NCBI GenBank assembly: GCA_919902775.1
Contig: CAKKRJ010000002.1
Span: 3,322 to 67,321 of the forward strand
DNA from: Burkholderiaceae bacterium
GTDB lineage: Bacteria; Pseudomonadota; Gammaproteobacteria; Burkholderiales; Burkholderiaceae_C
Direction: 5' to 3'
Length of the DNA: 64,000 nucleotides
Shown here: positions 17,490-27,005 of the stretch, piece by piece
Numbering within the stretch: position 1 is the first letter of the stretch
Layout of the letters: each line of letters starts with the position of its first letter
Position numbers and translations under genes: made by a program
The notes under the pieces: generated by a model
Database searches by the model: none
What the model was told of the DNA's origin: nothing
The model's input: only the letters and a program-made list of their open reading frames with translations

Positions 17490-19262
17490 ATGCGCGTCAG
17501 TCGTATCCAGGACTGCTCGGCCAGCAGCGCCGCCGACAAGCCAGCAGATCGGTACCAGGCCATTCACCAGGGCTTTGGCTGGAAGGTTCCCCGACGCTTC
17601 AACATGGCCCAGGCGTGTTGCGGGCGGTGGGCTGCGCAGGCGGCCACCGCCCAGCGCCAGGCCGTGCGTGAGCACGTGGCGGGGCAAGGCCTGGGCCGCA
17701 GCTGGACATTTGGCCAATTGCAGCAAGACGCCAACCGCCTGAGTCGGGTGCTTCGCGCGCAGGGCGTGCAGCGGGGTGACCGGGTGGCGATTGTCATGCC
17801 CCAGCGCTATGAAACGGCCGTGGCCTACATGGCGGTGCTGCAAATGGGGGCGGTGGCCATGCCGCTGTCCATGTTGTTCGGCCCCGAGGCGCTGTCTTTT
17901 CGCATCAACGACAGCCAGGCCCGTGTGGCGGTCTGCGACGAATCGACCGTGCACGCTTTGCAGCAGGCCCGCCCCGATTGCCCCAGCTTGCAAATGTTGC
18001 TGGGGGTGGGGCAGGCCGCTGCGTTGGCCGACCTGGACTATGCCCAGGCCATCCAGGCCTGTGCGCCCACATTCAAGACCGTGGCCACTTGGGCCGAAGA
18101 CCCGGCGGTGCTGATCTACACCAGCGGCACCACAGGCAACCCCAAAGGCGCCTTGATCCCGCACCGCGCCCTGATTGGCAACCTCACGGGTTTTGTGTGC
18201 AGCCAGAACTGGTTTGGCTTTGACCCGGATCGGCCCGATCAAGCTTCGCAGGCGGTGTTCTGGTCGCCCGCCGACTGGGCATGGACCGGCGGCTTGATGG
18301 ACGCCTTGCTGCCCAGTTTGTATTTTGGACGGCCCATCGTGGCCTTCAATGGGCGTTTCTCGCCCGAAGCGGCGTTCGAGATTTTGCAAGACCATGGCGT
18401 CACGCATACCTTTTTGTTCCCGACCGCGCTCAAGGCCATGATGAAGGCCGTGCCCGAAGTTCAGGGCCGTTACCGCCTGAAACTGCAAGCCATGATGAGC
18501 GCCGGGGAGGCGGTGGGCGATGCGGTGTTTGGCTATGGCCAGCAACAACTGGGCGTGACGGTGAACGAAATGTTTGGCCAGACCGAAATCAACTACGTGG
18601 TGGGCAACTGTGCCCGCCTGTGGCCCGCCAAACCCGGCAGCATGGGCAAGGGCTATCCGGGCCACCAGGTGGCGGTCATCGACGAAACAGGCCGCGTGTG
18701 CCCCGCTGGCACACCGGGCGAAGTGGCGGTCAACCGGTTTGATGTGCATGGCCACCCGGACCCGGTGTTCTTTTTGGGTTACTGGAACAACGACCAAGCC
18801 ACCACCGCCAAATACACCGGTGACTGGTGCCGGACCGGCGACATGGCCGTGGCCGACGATGATGGTTACCTGTGGTACCAGGGCCGCACCGACGACATGT
18901 TCAAGGCGGCGGGTTACCGCATCGGCCCCGGCGAGATTGAAAACTGCCTGGTCAAGCACGCTGCTGTGGCCAACGCCGCGGTGGTGCCCAAACCCGACCC
19001 GGAACGGGGGGCGCTGGTCAAGGCCTATGTGGTCATGTCGCCCGACTGCCTGGCCCAAAGGCCTGAGGGCGCAGCCCGGCAGGCCTTTGATGACGAAGTG
19101 CGCAGCCAGCTGCAAGCCCATGTGCGCGGTCTGCTCGCGCCCTATGAGTACCCCAAGGAAATCGAGTTCATCGACCAGTTGCCCATGACCACCACGGGCA
19201 AAGTGCAGCGCCGGGTGCTGCGCTTGCAAGAAGAGGAACGGGCAGCGCAGGCGCGGGCCTGA
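17490..19262 (+). CDS. AMP-dependent acyl-CoA synthetase
   Basis: YTSGTTGNPKGALIPH, GDWCRTGDMAVADDDGYLWYQGRTDDMFKAAGYRIGPGEIE, TTTGKVQRRVLR; RBS aaggag upstream. Confidence 0.92.
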   Translation: MRVSRIQDCSASSAADKPADRYQAIHQGFGWKVPRRFNMAQACCGRWAAQAATAQRQAVREHVAGQGLGRSWTFGQLQQDANRLSRVLRAQGVQRGDRVAIVMPQRYETAVAYMAVLQMGAVAMPLSMLFGPEALSFRINDSQARVAVCDESTVHALQQARPDCPSLQMLLGVGQAAALADLDYAQAIQACAPTFKTVATWAEDPAVLIYTSGTTGNPKGALIPHRALIGNLTGFVCSQNWFGFDPDRPDQASQAVFWSPADWAWTGGLMDALLPSLYFGRPIVAFNGRFSPEAAFEILQDHGVTHTFLFPTALKAMMKAVPEVQGRYRLKLQAMMSAGEAVGDAVFGYGQQQLGVTVNEMFGQTEINYVVGNCARLWPAKPGSMGKGYPGHQVAVIDETGRVCPAGTPGEVAVNRFDVHGHPDPVFFLGYWNNDQATTAKYTGDWCRTGDMAVADDDGYLWYQGRTDDMFKAAGYRIGPGEIENCLVKHAAVANAAVVPKPDPERGALVKAYVVMSPDCLAQRPEGAARQAFDDEVRSQLQAHVRGLLAPYEYPKEIEFIDQLPMTTTGKVQRRVLRLQEEERAAQARA

Positions 19263-19395
19263 CCGTCGGCTTCGGCGTGACAAAATAAGCGCCCAACAGG
19301 GCGCTTGGCGCTGCCGTCCAGCCATGGACTTGGCGCTGCTCTTGCCCGCTTGACCCACCCGTCACCGCTGCACAAAAAATCACACAGGAAACACC

Positions 19396-20457
19396 ATGAA
19401 ACTCGTTCAACTCGGCCAGTCCGATTTGCAAGTCACGCCCATTTGCCTGGGCACCATGACGTTTGGTCAACAAGTGAATGAAGCCGATTCACACGCCATC
19501 CTCAGCCGCTCGCTCGAAGCCGGCATCAACTTCATCGACACCGCCGAGATGTACGCCGTGCCCGCTACGGCCGAAACTTGTGGTGCGACAGAAACCTACA
19601 TTGGCAATTGGTTTGCCAAGAACCCCGGTGCCCGTCAGAAACTTGTGCTGGCCACCAAAGTGGCTGGCCCATCGCGGGGCATGCCCTGGGTTCGCGAAGG
19701 TTCGGGGCTGACGGGGCAGGACATCTTGCAGTCATGTGAGGGCAGTTTGCGTCGCCTGCAAACCGATGTGATTGACCTGTACCAGATCCACTGGCCCGAG
19801 CGCCATGTGCCGGTGTTTGGCCTGACTTATTTCGATCCAGCCAAGGACAAGTCGGTCACGTCCATTCACGAGCAGCTCGAAGCCCTGTCCAAGCTGGTCA
19901 AGGCGGGCAAGGTGCGTTATATCGGTCTGTCCAACGAAACGCCTTATGGCGTGCACGAGTTTGTGCGCCTGGCCGAGCAGCATGGCTTGCCGCGTGTGGC
20001 CACGGTGCAAAACCCCTACTGCCTGGTGAACCGCATCTATGACAACGGGCTGGACGAAACCTGCCATCGTCTGAATGTGTCGATGCTGGCGTACTCGCCG
20101 CTGGGCTTTGGCTTGCTGACGGGCAAATACGACCCCACTGACCTGACCGGCCCGCTGGTGCCCGATGGCGGCCGCCTTGCCCGCTATGACTCGGTGCGCA
20201 AGCAGCGCTGGGGCCGCCCCGAAGCCCTGGTGGCGGCGCGCCGCTACAACCAGTTGGCGCGTGACAACGGCATGACGCCCACCCAAATGGCGCTGGCGTT
20301 TTGCTACCACCGCTGGAGTGTGGCCAGTACCATCATTGGCGTGACTTCGGTGGCGCAATTGAACGAAGACCTGGCGGCCTGGTCCACCACCTTGTCGCCC
20401 GACGTGCTCAAAGCCATCGATGCGATCCGCTGGGACATGCGCGACCCGGCACTGTGA
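19396..20457 (+). CDS. Aldo/keto reductase (Tas-like)
   Basis: MKLVQLGQSDLQVTPICLGTMTFGQQVNE...FIDTAEMYAVPA...IGLSNETPYGVHEFVRLAEQ. Confidence 0.92.
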   Translation: MKLVQLGQSDLQVTPICLGTMTFGQQVNEADSHAILSRSLEAGINFIDTAEMYAVPATAETCGATETYIGNWFAKNPGARQKLVLATKVAGPSRGMPWVREGSGLTGQDILQSCEGSLRRLQTDVIDLYQIHWPERHVPVFGLTYFDPAKDKSVTSIHEQLEALSKLVKAGKVRYIGLSNETPYGVHEFVRLAEQHGLPRVATVQNPYCLVNRIYDNGLDETCHRLNVSMLAYSPLGFGLLTGKYDPTDLTGPLVPDGGRLARYDSVRKQRWGRPEALVAARRYNQLARDNGMTPTQMALAFCYHRWSVASTIIGVTSVAQLNEDLAAWSTTLSPDVLKAIDAIRWDMRDPAL

Positions 20458-20942
20458 GGCGATCTCAAGTCAGCGAAACCCCCGCCACGGCGCTCTTGCG
20501 CCAGCAGGGGGTGTCTTTTACCGAACACCCCTACGTTTACCTAGAGCACGGCGGCGCTCAGCACAGCGCCCAGGTGCTGGGCATGGACCCGTTCACGGTG
20601 GTCAAAACCCTGATCATGCAAGACCAGGACGCCAAGCCGTTGGTGGTGCTGATGCACGGCAACCGCAAAGTTTCCACCAAAAATCTGGCCCGGCAGGTGG
20701 GGCTGAAGTCCATCGTGCCGTGTGCCCCCGAGGTGGCCAACCGCCACAGCGGCTATCTGGTGGGGGGCACCTCGCCGTTTGCCACGCGGCGCACCATGCC
20801 GGTGTTCATCGAAGAAACCATTTTGGCGTTGCCCCGCATTTGCATCAACGGCGGCAGGCGCGGTTATCTGGTGGGCCTGGACCCGCAAGTCTGTGTCCAG
20901 TTGCTGGGCGCCAAGCCGGTGAACTGTGCGCTGGCAGAATGA
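20454..20942 (+). CDS. ybaK: YbaK/EbsC-family aminoacyl-tRNA deacylase (GTG start overlapping upstream stop)
   Basis: [24 protein letters not shown]...[10 protein letters not shown]...[26 protein letters not shown] at 20454 overlaps the TGA of the upstream gene. Confidence 0.85.
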   Translation: MRRSQVSETPATALLRQQGVSFTEHPYVYLEHGGAQHSAQVLGMDPFTVVKTLIMQDQDAKPLVVLMHGNRKVSTKNLARQVGLKSIVPCAPEVANRHSGYLVGGTSPFATRRTMPVFIEETILALPRICINGGRRGYLVGLDPQVCVQLLGAKPVNCALAE

Positions 20943-20970
20943 CGCACGTTCAACAACAAGGAAAACACCC

Positions 20971-21600
20971 ATGAACTTTTTGCTTCCAGCCCTTGTGGTG
21001 CTGGCCAGTTACCTGGTGGGCTCGCTCAGCTTTGCCGTCATCGTGAGCCGCCTGATGGGGCTGAACGACCCGCGCAGCTATGGCAGCAAAAACCCCGGTG
21101 CCACCAATGTGCTGCGTTCTGGCAGCAAAAAAGCCGCCCTCCTGACCTTGCTGCTGGACGCGCTGAAGGGCTGGCTGCCTGTGGCGCTGGTGCTGGCCTG
21201 GGGGCCTGAACACGGCTTGGGTGCTGGCGTGGCTGCGCTGGCGGGTCTGGCCGCATTTTTGGGACACCTGTACCCGGTGTTCTTTGGTTTCGTGGGCGGC
21301 AAAGGCGTGGCCACGGCGGTGGGGGTGCTGGCGGGCGTCCATGGTGTGCTGGCGCTGGCCACTGTGGTCACTTTTGGCATCGTGGTGTATTTCAGCCGCT
21401 ACGTGTCGCTGGCCTCCATGGTGGCGGCGGTGTTTGCCCCCATGTTCTACGTATTCGGTGATGGCGTGGCCTGGACCGCGCATGCGACGGAAGTCTTCAG
21501 CTTGGCCGTCATGGCCTTGTTGCTGGTGTGGCGTCACCGCGAAAACATCAACCGCCTGCTGGCGGGGAGCGAGTCGAAATTGGGGCAGAAAAAAACATGA
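20971..21600 (+). CDS. plsY: Glycerol-3-phosphate acyltransferase PlsY
   Basis: [56 protein letters not shown]...[12 protein letters not shown]. Confidence 0.96.
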   Translation: MNFLLPALVVLASYLVGSLSFAVIVSRLMGLNDPRSYGSKNPGATNVLRSGSKKAALLTLLLDALKGWLPVALVLAWGPEHGLGAGVAALAGLAAFLGHLYPVFFGFVGGKGVATAVGVLAGVHGVLALATVVTFGIVVYFSRYVSLASMVAAVFAPMFYVFGDGVAWTAHATEVFSLAVMALLLVWRHRENINRLLAGSESKLGQKKT

Positions 21601-21956
21601 ACCAGGACATTCAACGACTGCATGTGGCGGCACGCTACAGCGAAGCGGCCATTTTCCAGGGTGTGGTGTATTTGGCAGGCATGGTGTCCGAGTGCGAAGC
21701 CACCGACATCCGCAGCCAGACGGCCGATGTGCTGCGTCAGATTGACCTGCGCCTGGCCGAAGCGGGCAGCGACAAAACCCGCATCTTGCGCACCCAGATT
21801 TACCTGAAGGACATCGCCGACATTGTGGCCATGAACGTGGTGTGGGATGCCTGGGTGGTGGCCGGAAGTGCGCCGCCCAGAGCCACGGTGCAAGCCGCAT
21901 TGGCCGATCCGGTGTACCGCATCGAGGTGGTGGTGACGGCGGCGGTGAAGCCTTGA
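21597..21956 (+). CDS. RidA/YjgF family protein
   Basis: [64 protein letters not shown]...[17 protein letters not shown] overlap with plsY. Confidence 0.88.
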   Translation: MNQDIQRLHVAARYSEAAIFQGVVYLAGMVSECEATDIRSQTADVLRQIDLRLAEAGSDKTRILRTQIYLKDIADIVAMNVVWDAWVVAGSAPPRATVQAALADPVYRIEVVVTAAVKP

Positions 21957-21969
21957 GGCCTGAAAGAAC

Positions 21970-22040
21970 AGGCTTCGGCCGCAGGGGCGGCCTCCCACAA
22001 AAACCCGAGCGCTGTGGGAGCGCGCCCCTGCGCACGAATG
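21970..22040 (-). repeat. Palindromic intergenic repeat, locus 1
   Basis: ttcggccgcaggggcggcctcccacaaaaacccgagcgctgtgggagcgcgcccctgcgcacgaatgcc: both half-arms in inverted order. Confidence 0.8.
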
Positions 22041-22055
22041 CCCGTTGAGGCAATA

Positions 22056-22085
22056 AAAAATGGGCATCTGATAATGCCCATTTTT
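22056..22085. terminator. Bidirectional intrinsic terminator
   Basis: aaaaatgggcat-ctgata-atgcccattttt perfect stem with flanking A and T tracts between convergent genes. Confidence 0.88.
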
Positions 22086-22152
22086 GTTGGCCCTTGGCCG
22101 CCACAGTCTGACCGGGTGTGGCCCGTGGCCCTTCAGGTCAGACTGCCGTGCA

Positions 22153-23337
22153 TCACATCCGCTCAAAAATGGCTGCAATGCCTTGACCGCCGCCGATGCA
22201 CATGGTCACCAGCGCGTAGCGGCCGTTCACGCGTTGCAGCTCGTACAGGGCTTTCACGGTGATCAGGGCGCCGGTCGCGCCGATGGGGTGACCGAGCGAA
22301 ATGCCCGAGCCGTTGGGGTTGACCTTGGCCGGGTCCAGGCCCAGCTCGCGGGTCACGGCGCAGGCTTGGGCGGCAAAGGCTTCGTTGGCTTCGATCACGT
22401 CCAGGTCGTTCACGGAGAGACCGGTTTTCTTGAGCACCGCCAGCGTGGCCGAGACGGGGCCCACGCCCATGATCTTCGGGTCCAGACCGGTGTGGGCGTA
22501 ACCCACCAGACGGGCCAGCGGCTTGGCGCCACGGGCTTTGGCGGTGCCGGCTTCCATCAGCACCACGGCCGCAGCGGCGTCGTTGATACCCGAAGCATTG
22601 CCAGCGGTCACAGTGCCGTTTTCTTTCACAAACACGGGCTTGAGTTTGGCCAGGTCTTCGAGTTTGCAACCGGGGCGGAAGTGCTCGTCGGTGGCGTAGG
22701 CCACGTCGCCTTTTTTGCTCTTGAGCATGACCGGCATGATCTGTTCTTTGAACAAGCCTGCGGCGGTGGCGCGCTCGGCGCGGTTGTGGCTCTCGACCGC
22801 CAACGCGTCTTGCATCTCGCGGGTGATGCCGTACTTGGCGGCGACGTTTTCAGCGGTCACGCCCATGTGGATGGTGTGGAAAGGGTCGTGCAGCGCACCG
22901 ATCACCATGTCCACCATCTTGGTGTCACCCATGCGGGCACCCCAGCGGGCGCTCAAGGAGGCATAAGGGCCACGGCTCATGTTTTCTGCGCCGCCGCCAA
23001 TGGCGATGTCGCAATCCCCCAGCAAGATGGACTGGCTGGCGCTGACGATGGCCTGCAGGCCCGAGCCGCACAGGCGGTTCACGTTGAAAGCGGGTGTGCC
23101 TTCGGCGCAGCCGCCGTTGATGGCCGCCACGCGCGACAAATACATGTCTTTGGGTTCGGTGTTGAGCACATGGCCGAACACCACGTGGCCGACGTCTTGG
23201 CCATCGGTGCCAGCGCGGGACAGGGCCTCGCGCACGACTTGAGCAGCCAGCTCGGTGGGGGGGATGTCCTTCAGGCTGCCGCCATAAGTACCAATTGCGG
23301 TGCGCACACCGCTGACAACAACAACTTCACGGCTCAT
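22153..23337 (-). CDS. Acetyl-CoA C-acyltransferase (thiolase, BktB/PhaA-like)
   Basis: NRLCGSGLQAIVSASQSI, NEAFAAQACAV, GSGISLGHPIGATGALI, CIGGGQGIA. Confidence 0.93.
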   Translation of the reverse strand: MSREVVVVSGVRTAIGTYGGSLKDIPPTELAAQVVREALSRAGTDGQDVGHVVFGHVLNTEPKDMYLSRVAAINGGCAEGTPAFNVNRLCGSGLQAIVSASQSILLGDCDIAIGGGAENMSRGPYASLSARWGARMGDTKMVDMVIGALHDPFHTIHMGVTAENVAAKYGITREMQDALAVESHNRAERATAAGLFKEQIMPVMLKSKKGDVAYATDEHFRPGCKLEDLAKLKPVFVKENGTVTAGNASGINDAAAAVVLMEAGTAKARGAKPLARLVGYAHTGLDPKIMGVGPVSATLAVLKKTGLSVNDLDVIEANEAFAAQACAVTRELGLDPAKVNPNGSGISLGHPIGATGALITVKALYELQRVNGRYALVTMCIGGGQGIAAIFERM

Positions 23338-23442
23338 GGGATGTCTCCAAAATGAAAAGATTGAAAGGAAATGATTTGTCCAGTTTCAGGGGCAATGACT
23401 ACATTGACCTGACATGGCGGGCGGTTGAATTTTGCGCGGGGC

Positions 23443-24198
23443 TCAATCCCGCACGTCGGCGACCGGGTTGTGACCAAAGTCCGGACGCGCCAAATAAGCC
23501 AGCACCTGGCTGGCCGCTTGCTGGGGCGAGCTGAGCAGGCCTTTTTCCTTGAGCTGGGCAAACCGGCCCTGGTCGGGAAAGGCTGTGTTGGCTGCCCCGC
23601 GCAACTGCACCTGCATGTCGGTGTCGATCACGCCGGGGGCCAAAGAGCAGACCTTGGCCCCATGGGGTTTGAGGGCTTCGTCCAGCGCCATGCAACGGGT
23701 GAAATGGTCCATGCCCGCCTTGGCGGCGCAATAGCCCGCTTGCGAGGCCATGGCGCTGCGGCCCATGCCCGAGGAAATATTGAGCACCTTGCGCGGCAGG
23801 CCCCAGCTTTCGGTGGCACCCAAAAATGCCGCACACAAAGCCATGGGCGCTTCCAAGCCGACGCGCAGGGCCAAGGCCAGATCGGCGGGCCGCGATTGGC
23901 TCAAGGGCACGACGGGTGGAACGACCCCCGCGTTGTTGATCAGGCTGGCGCTGGCGAAATGGCCCGGGTTCTGGCTTTGCAGCCAGGCGCTGAGGCGCAC
24001 GCTGGCCCCTTCCCCGTCGGCCAGGTCGTGGGTCCATTGTGTCAGTGGCACATCGGCCTGTTGTGCTGCAGCGGCCAGCTCAGCATGGGCATGGCGCGAA
24101 ATGCACAGGAGGTGGTTGCCTGGCACCAGCAGTTGCTGGGCCATGGCCAGGCCCATGCCTCTGGAGGCGCCTGTCAGGATGTAAAGGTGTTGTGCCAT
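23443..24198 (-). CDS. Short-chain dehydrogenase/reductase (start uncertain)
   Basis: YILTGASRGMGLAMAQQLL...LINNAGVV...NISSGMGRSAMASQAGYCAAKAGMDHFTR. Confidence 0.82.
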   Translation of the reverse strand: MAQHLYILTGASRGMGLAMAQQLLVPGNHLLCISRHAHAELAAAAQQADVPLTQWTHDLADGEGASVRLSAWLQSQNPGHFASASLINNAGVVPPVVPLSQSRPADLALALRVGLEAPMALCAAFLGATESWGLPRKVLNISSGMGRSAMASQAGYCAAKAGMDHFTRCMALDEALKPHGAKVCSLAPGVIDTDMQVQLRGAANTAFPDQGRFAQLKEKGLLSSPQQAASQVLAYLARPDFGHNPVADVRD

Positions 24199-24264
24199 GG
24201 CCGGCATGTTAGCGGTTCGGCCCCCATTTTTGAGTGCCGCAGATGACACCCATTTTCGCGGCTG

Positions 24265-25590
24265 TCAATGCCCTTGCGCCGCCCGGATGCGGTTGACTTG
24301 CAAGGGGGTGACCTCGCTGGCCTGGTTGCCCCATTGGGTGCGCAAGTGGGTTAACACAGTGGCAATGTCGCGGTCGTCCAGTTCCAGCACGGCAGGGGGC
24401 ATGCCAAAAGGGCGCGGGTGCAAGGCGGTGGCGGGACCATAGCCACCGTACAGCACCATTTGCACCAGGTTGGTGGGGTCGTTCAGCAACACGGCGCGGT
24501 TACCCGCCAGCGCCGGGTAGGCCACAGCGCCTGCCGCTGTGGTGATGCCCTGGCCTTGTTCGCCATGGCATTGCACGCAATGCCGTTCGTAGGTCTTCAG
24601 GCCTTTGATCGCCACGGCCAGACTGACTTTGGCACGCACGGGGGCTGCCGAGGCGGTTTTTTGGGCGCGGGACTGCAGGTACACCGCCATGGCGTGCAAG
24701 TCGGTTTCGGTCATGTGTTGGGTGCCGTGTTGCACCACTTCGGCCATGGGGCCACTGGTTTGGGCTTGGGGTGACTGGCCCGTGCGCAGCAGTTGCACGG
24801 TGTCGCGCAAAGGGGTGCTGGCCAGGCCCGTTTCGGGGTCGCTGCCCAGGTTGGGCGCGTACCAGTTGAGCACCGGCATGAGCCCACCGGACAGGTCGTC
24901 CACCGCACCGCTGGCCCCCAGCGCGTTGCGCGGGCTGTGGCATGCGGCGCAGTGGCCCAGGCCCTGGACCAGATAAGCGCCACGGTTCCATTCGGCTGAT
25001 TGCGCCGGGTCGTTTTGGAATGGACGGGGGCTGAAAAACAGGCTGCGCCAGACCGCCAACGCGGCTTGTGTGCCCACGGGCCAGATCAGGGTGTGGGGCG
25101 GGGTGGCTTGGTCCACCGCGGGCAGGCTTTGCAGCCAGGCCAGCAGGTCGTCGCTGTCGGCACGGGTGATTACGCTGGTGTGGTTGTAGGGGAAGGCGGG
25201 CGTCAGCAGGCGGCCGTCTTTGGAGCGCCCGTGGTGCAGCGCTTGCCAAAAGTCCTGGCTGTTCCAGGCCCCGAGGCCGGTTCGGGCGTCGGGCGTCAGG
25301 TTGCTGCTGAAGACGGTGCCAAACGGCGTCTCGATGCGGCGCCCTCCGGCCATGGGCGCAGCCCCCCGTGCCGTGTGGCAAGCCACGCAGTTGCCGGCAC
25401 GGGCCAGGTAGTGGCCGCGTTCGATTTGCGCGGTGGGCTCCAGCGGTGCAGCCAGGGCGGGGGGGCGGGCATCCTGCTGGGCCGGTGCCAGCCAGGTGTC
25501 GCCCCAGTTGTCCCAGGCGACGAAAGCCGTCAACGCCAGGAGGGCCCCGGCCAAACCCCAGCCGATGCGGGCCATGCGTGGTGCTTTCAT
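24265..25590 (-). CDS. Triheme c-type cytochrome (membrane dehydrogenase cytochrome subunit-like)
   Basis: Signal/TM N-terminus MKAPRMARIGWGLAGALLALTAFVAW; three CXXCH (CVACH, CAACH, CVQCH). ATGA overlap with upstream gene; longer track ORF rejected. Confidence 0.88.
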   Translation of the reverse strand: MKAPRMARIGWGLAGALLALTAFVAWDNWGDTWLAPAQQDARPPALAAPLEPTAQIERGHYLARAGNCVACHTARGAAPMAGGRRIETPFGTVFSSNLTPDARTGLGAWNSQDFWQALHHGRSKDGRLLTPAFPYNHTSVITRADSDDLLAWLQSLPAVDQATPPHTLIWPVGTQAALAVWRSLFFSPRPFQNDPAQSAEWNRGAYLVQGLGHCAACHSPRNALGASGAVDDLSGGLMPVLNWYAPNLGSDPETGLASTPLRDTVQLLRTGQSPQAQTSGPMAEVVQHGTQHMTETDLHAMAVYLQSRAQKTASAAPVRAKVSLAVAIKGLKTYERHCVQCHGEQGQGITTAAGAVAYPALAGNRAVLLNDPTNLVQMVLYGGYGPATALHPRPFGMPPAVLELDDRDIATVLTHLRTQWGNQASEVTPLQVNRIRAAQGH

Positions 25591-26363
25591 GGCTGGCCCC
25601 CTGCTGTGCTGGAAAGCTCGGGTGCGCTGCCGCAACGCAGCGTCGCAGGCAAGGGCGGCCCTGCCGGTGGGCGCGGGGCCGGGTGGGTGTCGGCAGGCAA
25701 AGCCTGGCGTGCCAGCCAGCTGGACACGGCAATCAGGTCTTCTGCCGGGATGCGCCGCACCACTTCGGCCATGCAGTCGGGCGCATGGGCTTGGCGCTGA
25801 CCGGTTTGCCAGGCGCCCAGTTGGGCATTCAGATAGTCCAGCGGCAAGCCCAACAGACCGGGCACGTTGGGTTGCACGCCGGTCAAACGCAGGCCGTGGC
25901 ATTGGGTGCAGGCGGGCACGCCCAGCGACGGGTTGCCTTGCGTGACCCATTGCTGGCCTTTGGCCAGACGCTCGGCCGAAATCGTGTTGGTGGCGGCGGG
26001 CTGGGCATAGGGCAGCTGAAGGGCTGAAAAATACCGTGCCATCTCGCCCAGATACTCATCCGAGAGGGGATCGACCAGGCGTGTCATCAGCTCGTAATGG
26101 CGTCGGCCCTGGGCAAAGTTGCGCAGCTGGTTGTGCAGGTAGCCCGCAGGTTTGCCAGCCAGACGCGGGTAATAACCGTCGGGCCCGGCCCGGCCTTGAT
26201 CGCCATGGCAGGCGGTGCAGGCCCGGGTGCGTTCGGCCATGTTGTCTGCAAAACGGGGGCGGGGCGCGGCGGCGGGAGGGGGTGGACTTTGGGCCAGTGC
26301 TGCGGCACTGCAGGCCAGCAGCGTGGACACGATCCAGACCGGTGACCATTTCCAGGTATTCAT
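25587..26363 (-). CDS. Diheme c-type cytochrome, exported
   Basis: MNTWKWSPVWIVSTLLACSAAALAQ signal; CTACH and CTQCH. Confidence 0.87.
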   Translation of the reverse strand: MNTWKWSPVWIVSTLLACSAAALAQSPPPPAAAPRPRFADNMAERTRACTACHGDQGRAGPDGYYPRLAGKPAGYLHNQLRNFAQGRRHYELMTRLVDPLSDEYLGEMARYFSALQLPYAQPAATNTISAERLAKGQQWVTQGNPSLGVPACTQCHGLRLTGVQPNVPGLLGLPLDYLNAQLGAWQTGQRQAHAPDCMAEVVRRIPAEDLIAVSSWLARQALPADTHPAPRPPAGPPLPATLRCGSAPELSSTAGGQP

Positions 26364-26468
26364 GAGCGTCAACATCTCTTGACGATAACCGAAGCGGCGA
26401 CAATACCGGGTTGGGCTCTGCACATCCATGTGCACGCAGCCGGTTGTTTTTTCATTCCCATTCAAGCC

Positions 26469-26987
26469 ATGTCCGATATCCAAGTCCGATTTGCCACCCT
26501 TCAAGATGCCCCCGCCGTGGCCGCATTGCATGTCAGCGCCTGCCGCGCCGCCTACGCGGGCCAAGTGCCCGATGCCCATTGGGACGCCACCCCCATGCCC
26601 AAACGGGTTTCGTTCTGGAAAGAAGCCATTGAATACGGTGAGCCGCAAGTGATGGTGGCCACCGAGGGGCCGCAGGTGGTCGGGTTTGTGGGTTTTGACC
26701 GTTCACGCGACCCGAAGTCCAAAAATACCACCGGCGAAATCTGGGCCATTTACGCCGCGCCCGACCGTTTGGGCCAAGGCATTGGCCTGGCCTTGTGGGA
26801 CGCGGCCCGCGAGGGCCTGGAAGAGGAAGGCTGTACCGATGTGACGGTCTGGCTGCCCCTTTTGCACGAAAACACCTTGCGCTTTCACGATTTGGCCGGT
26901 TTCAAGCGCGAGATGAACACCGCCCGCACGGTGCCCTTGGGTGGGGTCAAGGTCGAAGAGGTGCGCCTCAAGCGCAAGTTGGGCTGA
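26469..26987 (+). CDS. GNAT family N-acetyltransferase
   Basis: MSDIQVRFATLQDAPAVAALHVSACRAAYAG...EIWAIYAAPDRLGQGIGLALWDAAREGLEEEG. Confidence 0.88.
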   Translation: MSDIQVRFATLQDAPAVAALHVSACRAAYAGQVPDAHWDATPMPKRVSFWKEAIEYGEPQVMVATEGPQVVGFVGFDRSRDPKSKNTTGEIWAIYAAPDRLGQGIGLALWDAAREGLEEEGCTDVTVWLPLLHENTLRFHDLAGFKREMNTARTVPLGGVKVEEVRLKRKLG

Positions 26988-27005
26988 TGGTTTGAGCGCA
27001 CGAGC

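Noticed and set aside
16968-19358. 796-aa minus-strand ORF
   Set aside because: Antisense to the acyl-CoA synthetase; its last ~150 aa are an out-of-frame reading of the alpha/beta hydrolase; no recognisable domain.
25591-25950. N-terminal extension of the triheme cytochrome ORF
   Set aside because: Out-of-frame reading of the diheme cytochrome gene; true start with signal/TM segment at 25590.
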